In this document: positions 46,292 to 57,139 of the stretch, piece by piece
Numbering within the stretch: position 1 is the first letter of the stretch
Layout of the letters: every line of letters begins with the position of its first letter
Notes under the pieces: model-generated
Told to the model about the DNA's origin: nothing
The model's database searches: none
What the model saw: the letters and a program-made list of their open reading frames with translations, nothing else
Program-made: the position numbers and the translations under genes
Assembly: GCF_024679095.1 (NCBI RefSeq)
Contig: NC_066562.1
Location: 5,437,601 to 5,501,600 of the forward strand
Reading direction: 5' to 3'
DNA: 64,000 bases
Source: Eriocheir sinensis
Taxonomy: Eukaryota > Arthropoda > Malacostraca > Decapoda > Varunidae

Positions 46292-46594
46292 GTAAGCCGG
46301 CCCACCTGTCCATAAGGGTGCAAGGGAGGCATGGGAGGTAAAAAAATAAGCGTGAAAGACAAATAAACAGGGAAAAGGGAGGATAATGTGACGGGTTGAG
46401 GGAGTTTGGGTCGACCCCGGGTAAGACGGGGACCTGCGAATCGGTATTTTCCGTTATTTTATCCGTTTTATGCTGTTCTGGTCTACTTTTCAGGGTGCGG
46501 CGGATGCAGGGTGAGCTGGAGAGGGCGAGGACGGCGCAGGGAGAGTAAGGGCGGCGAGGGAGAGGCAGGGAGAGAGGGAAGATATGGTGGCTGG

Positions 46595-47665
46595 TGGCGT
46601 GGTTAGCTCCCTCACCCTCTCCCTCCCTCGCCCTTGCTCCCTTGCTTCGCCCTGCCTCTCCCTGCCTCCCACGTCGGTTCCCTGCCTCATTTCGCCCCTG
46701 TCACGCCTCCCCTGCCTCACCCTGCCTCCCGTGCCCCTGCCGTAGGAGACTGGAGCTCCCTGCCCCTGTCACCCTTCCTCCCTTCCTCACCCTTGCTTCA
46801 CCCTGGCTCCTGCATTCGTTTCCTGCCTCATTTTACCCTTGTCATGCCTCCCGTGCCCCTGCCGGAGGAGACTGGAGCTCCCTGCCCCTGTCACCCTTCC
46901 TTCCTTCCTCACCCTTGCTTCACCCTGGCTCCTATGTTCGTTTCTTGCCTTATTTTACCCTTGACACGGCTCCCCTGTCTCACCCTGCCTCCCGTGCCCC
47001 TGCCAAAGGAGACTGGAGCTCCCTACCCCTGTCACCCTTCCTCCCCTTTTCACCCTTGCTTCTCCCTGGCTCTCCCTGCCTCCCACGTTCATTTCCTGCC
47101 TCATTTTGCCCCTGTCACGCCCCTCCTGCCTCACCCTGCCTCTGATGCCCCTGCCGAAGGAGACTGGAGCTCCCTGCCTCCCTTCCTCACCCTTGCTTCT
47201 CCCTGCCTCCCACGTCGGTTCCCTGCCCCATTTCGCCCCTGTCACGCCTCCCCAGCCTCACCCTGCCTCTCGTGCCCCTGCCAAAGGAGACTGGAGCTCC
47301 CTGCCCCTGTCACCCTGCCTCTCCCTGGCTCCTACGTTCGTTTCCTGCCTTATTTTACCCTTGACTCGACTCTCCTGCCTCACCCTGCCTCTCATGTCCC
47401 TGCCAAAGGAGACTGGAGCTCCCTTTCCCTGTCACCCTCCCTCCCTTCCTCACCCTGCCTCTCCCTGCCTCCCATGTCAGTTTCCTGCCTCATTTTACCC
47501 TTGTCATGCCTCTCCAGCCCCTGCCAGCCACCTTCACCTACTCTCTTGTTTCTCCCTTCCTCTCCCAGCCTCCCCTGTCCATTTCCTGCTGTATTTCACC
47601 CTTGTCATGTCTCCCTGCCTCTTCTATCCCTGCCATAGCTCCCTGCCCCCCTCCCTGCCTGTCTG
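46595..47665. repeat. ~140-bp GC-rich minisatellite
   Basis: About seven units of CCTGCCGAAGGAGACTGGAG, CTCCCTGCCCCTGTCACCC, TTCCTCACCCTTGCTTC, CCTGCCTCATTTTGCCCC. Because the unit lacks stops, frames of up to 334 residues arise on the + strand. I read it as a repeat, not a gene. Confidence 0.85.
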
Positions 47666-47679
47666 ATTTGCTCTGGAAC

Positions 47680-48425
47680 TTCCTCCTATACTTCCTCTTC
47701 CTCCTCCTCTTTATTCTGCTTCTTTTCCTCCTCTTCTTCCTCTTCTATCATTCCTCTTCCTTCTGAATCAATGGCATTTCTTCTTCCTCTGTCGAAGTCT
47801 TCTATGGCCTCTTCCTTTTCTCCTCCTTTTCCTGCTCTTCTTTCTCATCTTCCTCCTTGTTTTCTTCTTCCTCCTCCTCCTCTTTCTTCTCCACTCCTTG
47901 TTCTCTTCCTCTTCCTCCGTTTCCTTCTCTTCTCCACTCCTGTTCTCTTCCTCCTCCTCCTTTTCCTTCTCTTCTCCACTCCTGTTCTCTTCCTCTTCCT
48001 CCGTTTCCTTCTCTTCTCCACTCCTGTTCTCTTCCTCTTCCTCCATTTCCTTCTCTTCTCCACTCCTGTTCTCTTCCTCTTCCTCCGTTTCCTTCTCTTC
48101 TCCACTCCTGTTCTCTTCCTCTTCCTCCGTTTCCTTCTCTTCTCCACTCCTGTTCTCTTCTTCCTCCGTTTCCTTCTCTTCTCCACTCCTGTTCTCTTCC
48201 TCTTCCTCCGTTTCCTTCTCTTCTCCACTCCTGTTCTCTTCCTCTGTTTCCTTCTCTTCTCCACTCCTGTTCTCTTCCTCCTCTTCCTTTTCCCTCTCTT
48301 CCTTCTCCACTTCTTGTTCTCTTCCTCCTCTTCCTGTAAATACTCCATGTCTTTCTTTTCCTTTTCCTCCTATTTCCTCTCCTCCTCCTCTCACTCCTGA
48401 TCCACCTCTTTCAATCAATAGCAGT
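47680..48425. repeat. 42-bp CT-rich minisatellite
   Basis: About nine units of CTGTTCTCTTCCTCTTCCTC plus CGTTTCCTTCTCTTCTCCAC at 47885-48290 with looser TCC repeats on both sides. Frames on both strands are repeat translations. Confidence 0.92.
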
Positions 48426-48429
48426 TCCT

Positions 48430-49384
48430 CCTCCTACTACTCTATGGCTACTCCTCTCCCTCCTACACTTCTTTCCTCCTTTTCCTTGTACATGTTGCTA
48501 CGTACTCAGTCTTTTTATTATGCATTTGTTTTCTGTTGTATGTTGGGTCGGGTGTAATAATATATTCGTGATTTGCCGTAAAGTGAAAATTTGTGTTAGT
48601 TTTCTTAGTTTAGTTTTACGGATTCATTAGTTTTGCAGGTGTTTCTATTGATAAGTTTCGTGTGTTGGTATTTGGGACGCCTTTGTGCGAAATGAAGTAT
48701 ACTTTGTGCACACTGCCGCGTTGTTTTCGGTCGCAAATCACTCGTTTGTGAAAAATTTCTTAAAATGTGGTCCAAGGGTTTGTATATTGAAAGACGTATT
48801 TCCGTTTAATGCATTTTGGAGGTCACAGGTTAGGGTAGATTTAGTTAGGTTAGTTTTATTTTGGTTAGAGTTAGTTGTTTAAGATAGATACATGATCCGC
48901 TTTGTCTGGAGGTCACAGGTTACGTTAGATTGTTAGGTTGAGGGTGACTTAGGTTAGTGTGCTTCAAGTGTTCAGAGGAGGAGGAGGCAATTGAGGGGGA
49001 GTGATGGGAGAGGGGAAGCAGTTTGGTTACATGGGAGCCATCGTGGAGAGTGAGGCTGGAGTGGGGAGGGCAGGCAGAGGAAAACCAACGACAGCGTGGG
49101 AGAGATCTGTGTTTGTGATGCATAAGGAATTGAGAACAGAGGCAAGGTACCGTATATGTTTATGGCACTTGTATTAGATCTGTGCTGGAGGAAATGTGTG
49201 GAGGATGATCTTGTCGCCCTCAGTGTTAACAGGAAGCAGTTGATAAAAGATATTTGTAGGATGATGATCGAACAAAAATGGATGATAGATGGAATATAAT
49301 GATGTTCTTATGCACTGCACATATTGACGTAACTGATTGGGAAATTGATTCTTCCTTGGTTGAATTTGTGTGTTTGTTTGATGC
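48430..49384. other. no gene recognised
   Basis: Unique sequence, with a duplicated GGAGGTCACAGGTTA (48819 and 48908) and scattered TTAGG-like pentamers (48827-48865). No exon or element termini were recognised. Confidence 0.5.
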
Positions 49385-49388
49385 TTAA

Positions 49389-49673
49389 CCCAGTAGCTGC
49401 GATGGGCCGAATTTGTGGCTTTACCGTGTAGTAGTGACGGGCCAAATTTGTGGCTTTACCGTGTAGCAGTGACGGGCCAAATTTGTGGCTTTACCGTGTA
49501 GCAGTGACGGGCCAAATTTGTGCCATGATATAAACCCCCCAAAATAGTTGATACATAAACTGATCACAAATGCTTTGATATATATTATGAAATGGTTTGT
49601 ATAAGTGATGATTTTTTCTCATTTTTCTCGCTTCGAGGGACCATTAGGAAACATGATCCCCGCTGCTACCGGG
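49389..49673 (+). mobile_element. TTAA-type MITE A, copy c (three internal repeats)
   Basis: TTAA-CCCAGTAGCTGCGATGGGCC ... CGCTGCTACCGGG-TTAA, 285 bp, three to four 35-bp repeats at the left. A detached right terminus, GATGCTACCGGGTTAA, recurs at 49800-49815. Confidence 0.92.
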
Positions 49674-49954
49674 TTAATTCATCTCCCCTCTCCTCTCTCC
49701 TCCCCTCTCCTAACCCAAAGAATAAACTGAGCAAGGTGGAGGAATATAGAATGAGGGTACAAGTTGCAGAAAAAAAATTGCATATCTACTTTTCTCATTG
49801 ATGCTACCGGGTTAAGGTAATCAATATTCACTCATCCTTTGGCACAGTAACTTGGTGCTTGACATTGTTCACTGGTCCTCGTATGTTTTGCTGCCACCTT
49901 GAACGTTATCATTTATTTTTCATACGTATCTTCTTTTCTTCTTCCAGCTTTTCC

Positions 49955-50191
49955 CTACTTGGGGTCGCTACAATGATCCTTCGCGATTCTCGTCCAGGTG
50001 TTTCTCTCTTGTGCTACATCCGGAGTTAGTCCAACTTCTTCCATATCTCTCCTTACGCAGTCCCTCCACCTCGTCTTCGGTCTGCCTCTCCTTCTCCTCC
50101 CTGGTATCTCCCTGTTTGATACCCTCTTGAGATAGTGATCTTCCTCTCGCTTTCCACATGACTGTCTGGGAAGGGTAATTGAAGAACGCAT
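49955..50191 (-). pseudogene. C-terminal tail of an RTE-like non-LTR retrotransposon ORF
   Basis: The reverse strand encodes GRRRRGRPKTRWRDCVRRDM then EEVGLTPDVAQERNTWTRIA and ends SDPK-stop. The GRPK.RW.DC...D pattern followed by a short tail is the known C-terminal signature of RTE-type and related reverse transcriptase ORFs. It is 5'-truncated, as usual for LINE insertions; everything upstream of about 80 residues is missing. Confidence 0.75.
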
Positions 50192-50617
50192 ATACTAAGA
50201 GTCTTCATAGTAACGGTCAAGCATCACATTTCACCCTCGCATATGTAGCTCTTTGATATGTTGCCAAAGTTGCATCGTCTTAAATACTAATGAAAATGAA
50301 GGATGGTCTAATGAAAGATTTATATAATATGTGCAAAATCAGGATTCCAAAAGTAAAGCAAGTGTTGATCTCCAAAGAATGGTATAGTTCAGTTACAGAG
50401 GTGTCACGTTACTCCCCTTGTGTCACTTGTTCTCGGTAGACCTGCCAGCACCTACGTAACCTTTGCTGTGCTGTCTCTGTCGCCTCCAGACCTGACACTC
50501 ACCCAGTATACTCGTCTGTTAAACTGGTGTTGCTGGTGCGCTTGCTGTTGCCATAATTAACTAGGTCTTATTCAGGGTTGTAATAGAATCAGTGTGGTGG
50601 TTCTCATTATGTCATAG

Positions 50618-51217
50618 CCCGTTAGCAGCGACGGGCCAAATTTGTGGCTTTACCGTGTAGCACCGATGGGCCAAATTTGTGGCTTTACCGTGTACCAGCG
50701 ATGTGCCAAATTTGTGGCTTTACTGTGTACCAGCAACGGGCCAAATTTGTGGCTTTACCATGTATCAGTGATGGGCCAAATTTGTGGCTTTACTGTGTAC
50801 CAGCAACGGGCCAAATTTGTGGCTTTACCATGTATCAGTGATGGGCCAAATTTGTGGCTTTACTGTGTACCAGCGACGGGCCAAATTTGTGGCTTTACCA
50901 TGTATCAGCGATGGGCCAAATTTGTGGCTTTACCATGAAGCAGCGACGGGCCAAATTTGTGGCTTTACCATGTATCAGCGATGGGCCAAATTTGTGGCTT
51001 TACCATGTATCAGCGATGGGCCAAATTTGTGGCTTTACCATGAAGCAGCGACGGGCCAAATTTGTGCCACGATAAAGACCCCCCAAAATAGATGATGCAT
51101 AAACTGATCACAAATACGTTGATACATATTATGAAATGGTTTGCGTGAGTGATGATTTTTTCTCATTTTTCTCGCTTAGAGGGACCTTTAAGAAACATGA
51201 TCCCCGCAGCTACCGGG
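50618..51217 (+). mobile_element. TTAA-type MITE A, copy d (~12 internal repeats)
   Basis: Starts CCCGTTAGCAGCGACGGGCC (left flank ATAG, degenerate) and ends CGCAGCTACCGGG-TTAA. The left ~430 bp is ~12 units of the 35-bp repeat, the right ~170 bp the conserved body. Confidence 0.9.
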
Positions 51218-51594
51218 TTAAATTCCTGACATAAAAAAAGTGAGTGAAGTGGCATCAATTTTGTTCAGTGTGTGGCGGGGTGAGTTTCTGTGACGTTGCT
51301 TTTTAAATATTTGTGTATTTAAAATGAGGCACACTGACTTGACTAGCATACACGTAAATGCAAATATGATGAGAATTTTATGTAAACTGTAGGAGGATTA
51401 TGGTAGTTTGTTGGTTGTAAATATGCCAAGAATGATGAATAGCCTCTTCACAGAACCCCTCGCCAACACAGCACTGCAAGTAGACACTATGCTTCATCCT
51501 CGGAGAGTTTGATAGTTTTGGTCAGTTCACAAGAGGGGCTGTGTGTCAGGAACATGTTTGACAGTCATGGATCAGGCAGGAGTGTGGTTGAAGG
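51218..51594. other. no gene recognised
   Basis: Unique sequence between two TTAA-bounded elements. Confidence 0.5.
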
Positions 51595-51598
51595 TTAA

Positions 51599-51839
51599 CC
51601 CGTCCGCTGCGATTAGCACGCATTTCCCCTTCACTGGTAGCCTGGTAACATAAACCCCCACGTCTTTCTCTGCCTCTGTGGTGGATAGTGGATTGTTTCC
51701 CATGTGGTACTAGTATGCTGGATTTTCCCTCACAAGGTGCATGACTTTACATTTTTCTTCATTGAATTGTAGCAGCCACTTTTTGTTCCACTCCTGTAGC
51801 TTGGTGATGTCTTCTTGTAGGAAATCCACATCCAAGGGG
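51599..51839 (-). mobile_element. TTAA-bounded element R, copy 1, carrying reverse transcriptase fragment
   Basis: TTAA-CCCGTCCGCTGCGATTAGC ... GTGGATTT complement ... CATCCAAGGGG-TTAA, 241 bp. The reverse strand contains the fragment seen in copies 2 and 3 (FLQEDITKLQ, then KDLGVYVT-type residues), diagnostic of a non-LTR reverse transcriptase C-terminal region, with frameshifts. Confidence 0.8.
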
Positions 51840-51884
51840 TTAAATTGTTGATGGGGTCTGGAAGATTTGGTAATATGTCCTCTA

Positions 51885-52015
51885 TCAAGACACCTCTCTT
51901 TTGGCCACTCTTTAGTTTTGTCTGTTGTGGGAGCGGTGAGTAGCGGGCTTTTTTTTTCTACGCTTTTTGTTGCCCTTGAGCCGTCTCCTTTGTTGTAAAA
52001 AAAAAAGAAAAAAAA
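51885..52015 (+). mobile_element. SINE-like element E, copy 7
   Basis: GACACCTCTCTTTTGGCCAC, GGGAGCGGTGAGTAGCGGGC, TTGTTGCCCTTGAGCCGTC and TCCTTTGTTGTAAAAAAAAA. Nearly full length, forward orientation. Confidence 0.82.
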
Positions 52016-52457
52016 GAGTTGTGTGGGCCAAATGGTTGCTTGCCGTCTCTATTTAGCGCCAATTGGTTGTTTTACCGTTCGTTCAGGTTACTATTACTTG
52101 GTTAGAGGTCAAGGTGTTCGTTGAGTTTACTATTATTTGGTCAGAGGTCAAGGTTTGCGAACTCCTAACACAAAACATTCTATTTCCACAAAGTCACATC
52201 AAACTCGTGGAAAATGATTTTGCCGCCAACTTGCCTCAGGCCAACCTGTTATTAAACACGGAGTATCCACATGACTGTGCCTGTGCTTCTCTTTATTGAA
52301 ATATGGAAGTGAAAGCCTCGCACAAAAGGTTCAGACGTGGCCAAATTTGTGTTTACATAGGGTTTCAAAAATAATTGTGGAAGTTGTTTTTATCAATGGC
52401 CACGATTTGTATGTTTTTTTGTTTTTAGTCTTGTGTGAGTGTGTGCGTGTGAGGTTG

Positions 52458-52488
52458 TGTGTGTGTGTGTGTGTGTGTGCGTGTGCGC
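52458..52488. repeat. GT microsatellite
   Basis: Short (GT)n with GC interruptions. Confidence 0.9.
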
Positions 52489-52551
52489 CTCCCTCACTGC
52501 TGGACACAGGCTCACAGTGATATCCGCGTTACCACACTTTGCCTTCCCCAG

Positions 52552-52594
52552 GTGTCCATAAACACACCAAGCCACAATGGAGGATGAACCCCCA
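52552..52594 (+). CDS. weak candidate start-codon exon
   Basis: A good acceptor (gccttccccag) precedes ATG at 52577 in CCACAATGG context, encoding MEDEPP before a donor-like CCA|gtgagc. Read through, the same frame continues for 42 codons to TAA at 52703. The following ~230 bases are GC-rich and non-repetitive. It does not join in phase to the 61394 exon. It may be a real 5' exon or chance. Confidence 0.22.
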
Positions 52595-52973
52595 GTGAGC
52601 CGTGCGCGCTGCCCCAGCCTGGCCTGTGGGTGGCTGTGTGCGCCGTCCACCACCACCACCTCCGTCACAGCCGCCACCACCACCCGGGAGGCAGCACAAC
52701 ACTAACATGGCAGAAACACAACCAAGAGGCAGAAAAACGTGCTGAAGAGAACAACCAGAAATTGATTGTTTTGTGCCGTGATGGATCATTGAAACACGAA
52801 CCCCTCCGTCATGTTTAAAGACTTGTGCTAGACCCGCTTAGAAGGCTGAGAGTGATGTTTTTCCTAAGTCAAGGTAGTGTGGGGTGTACCGAGTGTTTGT
52901 GTTGATGGCTGGAACTGTGAGGTTGGTGCTGGAAGATCAAGTGTGTGGGAAGTTGTTCATTGGTGGATATTAA

Positions 52974-53673
52974 CCCTTATACTCCGTCAGGCACGATCAT
53001 GGCTTTCATGTTAGTCTCCGTCACGCCACGAACGTATCACTCTTTAAATATCACACTCATTTTATGACACAATTTGTTTATGCTTGAGGCAATGCATCAT
53101 ACATCAAGCCCTGTCATTGGTCCTTTGTCTTCAACATGCTGGATGCTTGGCCAGTCACGTCCCAGCTTTTACAAGGATTTGTTTATGTTGTAGTTAGGCT
53201 CCAGATTTTCCCGCGGTGGGTACATGTTCGCGATGTGTGCTGTATTTTTTTATTTTTTTAGCAATTTCTAGGCAAGTTAGCAGATACCTTGGTATATATG
53301 TGTTTCCATGAGTAAATTAAGTATTTCAGGCACATGATATGAAACATTGACAATACGTGAGAATTGTTTTTTTGTCTTATTGAGCTAGATAAGAGTGGAG
53401 TGTGCCACGAGGATGGTGTCATATGACGAGTGTGAGGTGATACTGGAGGTTTCCCATCTAGAGGAATATATAACTTCCATTTGTTCATTTATGATTATAC
53501 CACAGCAGAGAGCAACTTCTAAGCTTTCAAATGATACATAATTGTCCCAGTGTTTGTTACAATAATTTGACTGAACACTGAGGTAAGCAAGGGAACACCT
53601 GTTAACTATAGTGACCCGTTTTTTATGTACGTAACTTAACACCACCCACTCATTTTATCACGGAGTATAAGGG
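52974..53673. mobile_element. TTAA-type element B, 700 bp, perfect 14-bp inverted ends
   Basis: TTAA-CCCTTATACTCCGT ... ACGGAGTATAAGGG-TGAA. The ends are perfect inverted repeats over 14 bases; the right flank is one change from TTAA. The interior is unique, AT-rich, and holds only short frames without a recognisable transposase. A non-autonomous piggyBac-type element is the likeliest reading. Confidence 0.78.
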
Positions 53674-53798
53674 TGAAACACGCAAGATCTTGTACACGTG
53701 TAGTATTAGTATTTGTTAACAGTTATGTGGCTCGGTTGTCTTTTTTATTCAATTTTTGGGATGGTCAGTTAGAAATGTTGAGTTTTCACCGAGTTTAA

Positions 53799-54048
53799 CC
53801 AGGCAGCAGCGACGGGCCAAATTTGTGGTTTTACCGTGTAACAGCGACGGGCCAAATTTGTGGTTTTACCGTGTAGCAACGACGGGCCAAATTTGTGCCA
53901 TGATACAAACCCTCAAAAATAGATGATACATAAACTGATCACAAATGCGTTGATATATATTATGAAACTGTTTGTGTGAGTGATGATTTTTTCTCATTTT
54001 TCTCGCTTAGAGGGAACATTAAGAAACATGATCCCCACTGCTACCGGG
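53799..54048 (+). mobile_element. TTAA-type MITE A, copy e
   Basis: TTAA-CCAGGCAGCAGCGACGGGCC ... CACTGCTACCGGG-TTAA, 250 bp, two internal repeat units with GTGGTTTTACCGTGTA. Confidence 0.92.
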
Positions 54049-54239
54049 TTAAATGACATTACACACTCATAAAAAGGGATACAAAAAATGTCAACCAAAC
54101 CAACCATTCATGCCTTGAAATGTCCATAAAGGATAAATCTGGCGGTTACTGAACTCTACTGCATCGTGTGGGGAAGCAAGCAAAGGAAAAACTACCTTAA
54201 TTAATGTGGCTGATTCCTAGGCCTAAAGTTGTATGACTG

Positions 54240-54965
54240 TCGAACTCGGCTGGCGTGGGAGGTACTGTGGAAGGAGGGAAGGGGTGGAGGAAGCAGGAGG
54301 TGGATGGGAGGAGAGGTGAAGGGAGTAGGAGACAGATTGGAGGAAATGGGACTTAGAGGAGAGGAAAAGGATGCAGGAGATGGATGGGAGGAGAGGTTAA
54401 GCAGACAGTAGGTGAGTGAGAGGTATAGAGGAAGCAGGCAGGAGACAGGTTGGAGGTAATGGGAGCGTGGGGAGTAGATGAACAGTGAGTAAAGGGGGAG
54501 GAAGCAGGAGGTGGATGGGAGGAGAGGTGAAGCAGACAGTAGGTGGGTGGGAGGTACTGAGGAAGTAGAAGGGGAGAGAAAGCAGGCAGGAGATAGATTG
54601 GAGTTAATGGGAGTGTTGGGAGTAGATGAACAGTAACAGTAAAGGAGGAGGAAGCAGGAGATGGATGGGAGGAAAGGTTAAGCAGACAGTAGGTGAGTGA
54701 GAGGTACAGAGGAAGCAGGCAGGAGATAGGTTGGAGGTAAAGAACAGGGAGAGTAAAGGAGGAGGAAGTAGGAGATGTGTGAGAGGAGAGGAGGTAAGGG
54801 GGAGGTACAGAGGATGGAAGGTAATGGGACTGTGGAGGTATAAAAACAGGCTGAGGAAGCAAAAGGGGAAATAGAGGGAATGAAAAGAGGTAAAAGAAAA
54901 GGGGAAAAGGAAGAGTAAGTAAAATGTAAAGGAAAGGAAAATGGGAGTGTGTTATCAGAATTCCA
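54240..54965. repeat. purine-rich ~110-180-bp minisatellite
   Basis: Units share GGAAGCAGGAGGTGGATGGG, AGGAGAGGTGAAGCAGACAG, TAGGTGAGTGAGAGGTA, CAGGCAGGAGATAGATTGGA and GTAGATGAACAGT. Reverse frames are Pro/Ser/Leu translations. Confidence 0.88.
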
Positions 54966-55069
54966 CAACCACATAACCCTCCTCAGTATATTGGACCCAT
55001 AACTCTCCTAATCCATATTACTACACCCACTCAGATAGTAATATATAATCAAGTCTGGGTCGAGCTTAA

Positions 55070-55283
55070 CCTGGTAGCAGCGGGGATCATGTTTCTTAAT
55101 GGTCCCTCTAAGCGAGAAAAATGAGAAAAAATCATCACTCACACAAACCATTTCATAATATATATCAATGCATTTGTGATCAGTTTATACATCATCTATT
55201 TTGGGGGTTTATATCATGGCATAAATTTGGCCCGTCGCTGCTACACGGTAAAGCCACAAATTTGGCCCGTCGCTGCTACCAGG
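55070..55283 (-). mobile_element. TTAA-type MITE A, copy f
   Basis: TTAA-CCTGGTAGCAGCGGGGATC ... CGTCGCTGCTACCAGG-TTAA, 214 bp, about two repeat units. Flanking TTAA is intact and the first six bases pair perfectly with the last six. Confidence 0.93.
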
Positions 55284-55380
55284 TTAAGTCCTATTTATTT
55301 GTTATGCTTATATAGAGGGTATGATTGACGTTATTTAGTTGCTTTAGTAAGATGAGCTTATTCTCTGGGAAATTCTACGA

Positions 55381-55485
55381 TTTTTTATTTATTTATTTAT
55401 TTTTACGGCAAAGGAGACAGCTCAAAGGCACACAAAAAAGGGAAACTAATGAAAAAAAGCCCGCTACTCACTGTTCCTAATTGCG
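55381..55485 (-). mobile_element. SINE-like element E, copy 8
   Basis: Reverse orientation: GGCAAAGGAGACAGCTCAAA, GGCACACAAAAAAGG and AAAGCCCGCTACTCACTG. Confidence 0.8.
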
Positions 55486-55589
55486 CTGTATTTGTGTGAG
55501 CTTTTTCCATGGCACTTCTATGCACACAAAAATCATCACAATATTACATGTACCGTCTCACTACACTCCCACCTTGGTCGTAAATCTAC

Positions 55590-55835
55590 CCATTGAAATC
55601 TCCACGCCTTTGTTCAATGAGTGTAACAAAGCGTAGAAACATTTGAGAGTGTCCGCCTAAGACCCTGCAGTGGTCGGTCACCTTGATGCTCGTTCTAGGC
55701 AGGGGCGTGGAGTTGGAGGCAGGAGTTTGAGGAGTGCTACTTTTGGCTGGAGTCGGAGTCGGTAAAATTATTTCCAACTCGGATTCCTTAACGTGAGGAA
55801 TTCCCATGTAAAGTACAGAGTGGGAAATAAGCTTT
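55590..55835. other. unique segment with GGAGT-rich stretch
   Basis: GGCAGGGGCGTGGAGTTGGA and GGAGTCGGAGTCGGTAAAAT lie at 55699-55770. A 90-residue reverse frame is probably a translation of this; not recognised as a gene. Confidence 0.4.
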
Positions 55836-55837
55836 TG

Positions 55838-56840
55838 TGGCATTCTTGTGGAGGTCATTTCAGGCGAGCAATTTATGTGAAGTTTTTGTGGGACTTGTGG
55901 AGGTCATTTCAGGCAAGCAATTTATGTGAAGTTTTTGTGGGACTTGTGGAGGTCATTTCAGGCAGGCAATTTGTGTGAAGTTTTTGTGGGACTTGTGGGA
56001 GGTCATTTCAGGCAAGCAATTTATGTGAAGTTTTTGTGGGACTTGTGGAGGTCATTTCAGGCAAGCAATTTGTGTGGAGTTTTTGTGGAACTCTTGTGGA
56101 GGTCATTTCAGGCTAGCAATTTGTGTGAAGTTTTGTGGGACTCTTGTGGGAGGTCATTTCAGGCAGGCAATTTGTGTGAAGTTTTTGTGGGACTTGTGGA
56201 GGTCATTTCAGGCAGGCAATTTGTGTGAAGTTTTGTGGGAGGTCATTTCAGGCAGGCAATTTGTGTGAAGTTTTTGTGGGACTTGTGGAGGTCATTTCAG
56301 GCTAGCAATTTATGTGAAGTTTTTGTGGGACTTGTGGAGGTCATTTCAGGCTAGCAATTTATGTGAAGTTTTTGTGGGACTTGTGGAGGTCATATCAGGC
56401 AGGCAATTTGTGTGAAGTTTTGTGGGACTTGTGGAGGTCATTTCAGGCAGGCAATTTGTGTAAAGTTTTTGTGGAACTCTTGTGGGAGGTCATTTCAGAC
56501 AAGCAATTTATGTGAAGTTTTTGTGGGACTTGTGGAGGTCATTTCAGGCTAGCAATTTGTGTGAAGTTTTTGTGGGACTTGTGGGAGGTCATTTCAGGCA
56601 GGCAATTTGTGTGAAGTTTTTGTGGGACTTGTGGGAGGTCATTTCAGGCTAGCAATTTGTGTGAAGTTTTTGTGGGACTCTTGTGGGGGTCATATCAGGC
56701 AAGCAGCGAGTAGCGGGCTTTTTTTATTATTTTCTTTTTTGTGTGTGCCCTTGAGCTGCCTCCTTTGTTGTAAAAAAAAAAAAAATTATGTGAAGTTTTT
56801 GTGGGACTTGTGGGGGTCATATCAGGTAAGCGATTAGTGG
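55838..56840. repeat. ~49-bp tandem array interrupted by element E
   Basis: About 19 units of TGTGAAGTTTTTGTGGGACT, TGTGGAGGTCATTTCAGGCA and AGCAATT. The array resumes after an inserted element at 56706-56785. Confidence 0.93.
56706..56785 (+). mobile_element. SINE-like element E, copy 9 (inserted in tandem array)
   Basis: GCGAGTAGCGGGC, T-rich stretch, GTGCCCTTGAGCTGCCTCC, TTTGTTGTAAAAAAAAA. Array sequence on both sides marks the ends: left edge at GGCAAGCA, right edge at the A-tail before TTATGTGAAG. Confidence 0.85.
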
Positions 56841-57139
56841 GAATGTTAATTTAATGCAGATCTAACTTTGCTTGGAAAAGTTACGTTTCAGGAGGGGGTG
56901 GAGTCAGAATGAGTTGCAACTTAGAAATTTCCTGGAGTCGAGTCGTAGCTTTTAAAATCTGACTAGACATCCTTCGATTTACATGCCAAATATGTCATGC
57001 CATAGTCTGTCTGATGTGTTCTTGTGTGTTGTAAGTTGTGTGGTGATGAATTACTGCTTCAGGGTTGTATTCTCGCATTGCAGCATTATGATGAGGCAGG
57101 AAGGCACTGGTTGGAAAGCATATTTTATACCAATACTGG

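Noticed and set aside
46634..47638. + strand frame of 334 residues with regular LPASHVGSLPHFAPVTP-like periods
   Set aside because: All three + frames are partly open through the same ~140-bp minisatellite, with no initiator context or conserved motif.
47768..48418. Frames of 160-219 residues on both strands (RSGEEKETEEEE / SSSVSFSSPLLF)
   Set aside because: 42-bp repeat is a multiple of three and stop-free, so every frame stays open.
55586..55858. Reverse 90-residue frame with SELEIILPTPTPAKSS
   Set aside because: Derived from a GGAGTCGGAGTCGG-type low-complexity segment; no homology recognised.
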